A stretch of 13,128 nt of DNA from Holophagaceae bacterium UBA1801 (GTDB taxonomy: Bacteria > Acidobacteriota > Holophagae > Holophagales > Holophagaceae), in assembly GCA_002319925.1 (NCBI GenBank), contig DCFP01000045.1, forward strand, positions 1 to 13,128. Direction: 5' to 3'. The notes under the pieces were generated by a model. The model saw nothing but the letters and a program-made list of their open reading frames with translations, had not been told where the DNA came from and searched no databases. The translations under genes were made by a program, and so were the position numbers. Below are positions 12,898 to 13,128 of the stretch, in pieces. Numbering within the stretch: the first letter of the stretch is position 1; each line of letters starts with the position of its first letter.

Positions 12898-13128
12898 ATG
12901 AAAGCCTATGAGCTTGCGCGCTTCGGACTCGAGAATCTGTTCACGACCGAGCGGCCCACGCCCCAGCCCGCGGCGGGCGAAGTGCTGGTGCGGATTCATG
13001 CGGCCTCCCTGAACTACCGCGACCTGATGTTCGCCAAGGGCGCCTACAATCCGAAGGCTCGGCTGCCTGCCGTTCCCTTATCCGACGGGGCGGGCGAGAT
13101 TGCCGAGGTTGGGGCTGGGGGCACCCGA
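12898..13128 (+). CDS. MDR-family NADPH:quinone-oxidoreductase-like dehydrogenase (partial)
   Basis: Only the first 77 codons are in the window; the reading frame is still open at the edge. The start MKAYELARFGLENL, then PAAGEVLVRIHAASLNYRDLMFAKGAY and LPAVPLSDGAGEIAEVG, is the typical GroES-like catalytic domain of medium-chain dehydrogenases. LNYRD replaces the cysteine ligand of zinc alcohol dehydrogenases, so a zinc-free quinone-oxidoreductase or enoyl-reductase-type enzyme is more likely. The cofactor domain lies outside. GGAGG lies 5 nt before the ATG at 12898. The 147-bp gap to ada holds no further gene. Confidence 0.88.
   Translation, partial: MKAYELARFGLENLFTTERPTPQPAAGEVLVRIHAASLNYRDLMFAKGAYNPKARLPAVPLSDGAGEIAEVGAGGTR

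Noticed and set aside
1..13128. CRISPR array, insertion sequence, prophage or integron
   Set aside because: No regularly spaced repeats, transposase, integrase or attachment-site signature was seen on either strand.

Overview
The window is GC-rich chromosomal DNA from a Gram-negative-type bacterium. It encodes respiratory complex I, a periplasmic penicillin-binding peptidase, a classical OxyR and an E. coli-type phosphatidylserine synthase. The mix of a mycobacterial-style AhpC/AhpD pair, an anaerobe-style cysteine-rich Fe-S protein and proteobacterial-looking PssA and Ada would suit Acidobacteriota (Holophaga/Geothrix-like) or a deltaproteobacterial relative. That placement is inference only. 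No tRNA, rRNA, insertion sequence, phage gene or CRISPR array is visible.

Layout. (1) 1-3290, minus strand: nuoH-I-J-K-L, the membrane arm plus the NuoI ferredoxin subunit of complex I, tightly spaced, with nuoL running off the left edge. nuoH is the first gene, and no nuoA-G genes lie upstream. (2) 3291-3746: gene-free. (3) 3747-5945: a peroxide-defence locus with ahpC-ahpD on minus and oxyR divergent on plus. An OxyR-like site (ATAG-N7-CTAT) abuts the oxyR start codon, and an unusual inverted array of degenerate heptamers separates ahpC from ahpD. (4) 6025-6876: a PBP7-type D-Ala-D-Ala endopeptidase. (5) 6879-9050: a TetR repressor divergent from a three-gene operon (cupin, cupin, cysteine-rich 8Fe-8S-type protein), with a perfect 12-bp palindromic operator just downstream of a recognisable promoter. 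(6) 9068-10465, minus: pssA, with a perfect TATAAT placed so that the mRNA may be leaderless. (7) 10743-11696, plus: an HSL-family alpha/beta hydrolase whose 3' end overlaps the converging ada gene. (8) 11656-12750, minus: a full-length Ada methyltransferase/regulator. (9) 12898 to the end, plus: the start of an MDR-family quinone-oxidoreductase-like gene.

How the genes work together. Complex I makes proton-motive force from NADH. AhpC reduces peroxides and is probably re-reduced by AhpD, under OxyR control. The TetR/cupin/cupin/Fe-S unit looks like a self-contained inducible redox operon of unknown substrate. It is the best candidate here for an undescribed system. The remaining genes are housekeeping: cell wall, phospholipid, esterase and alkylation repair.
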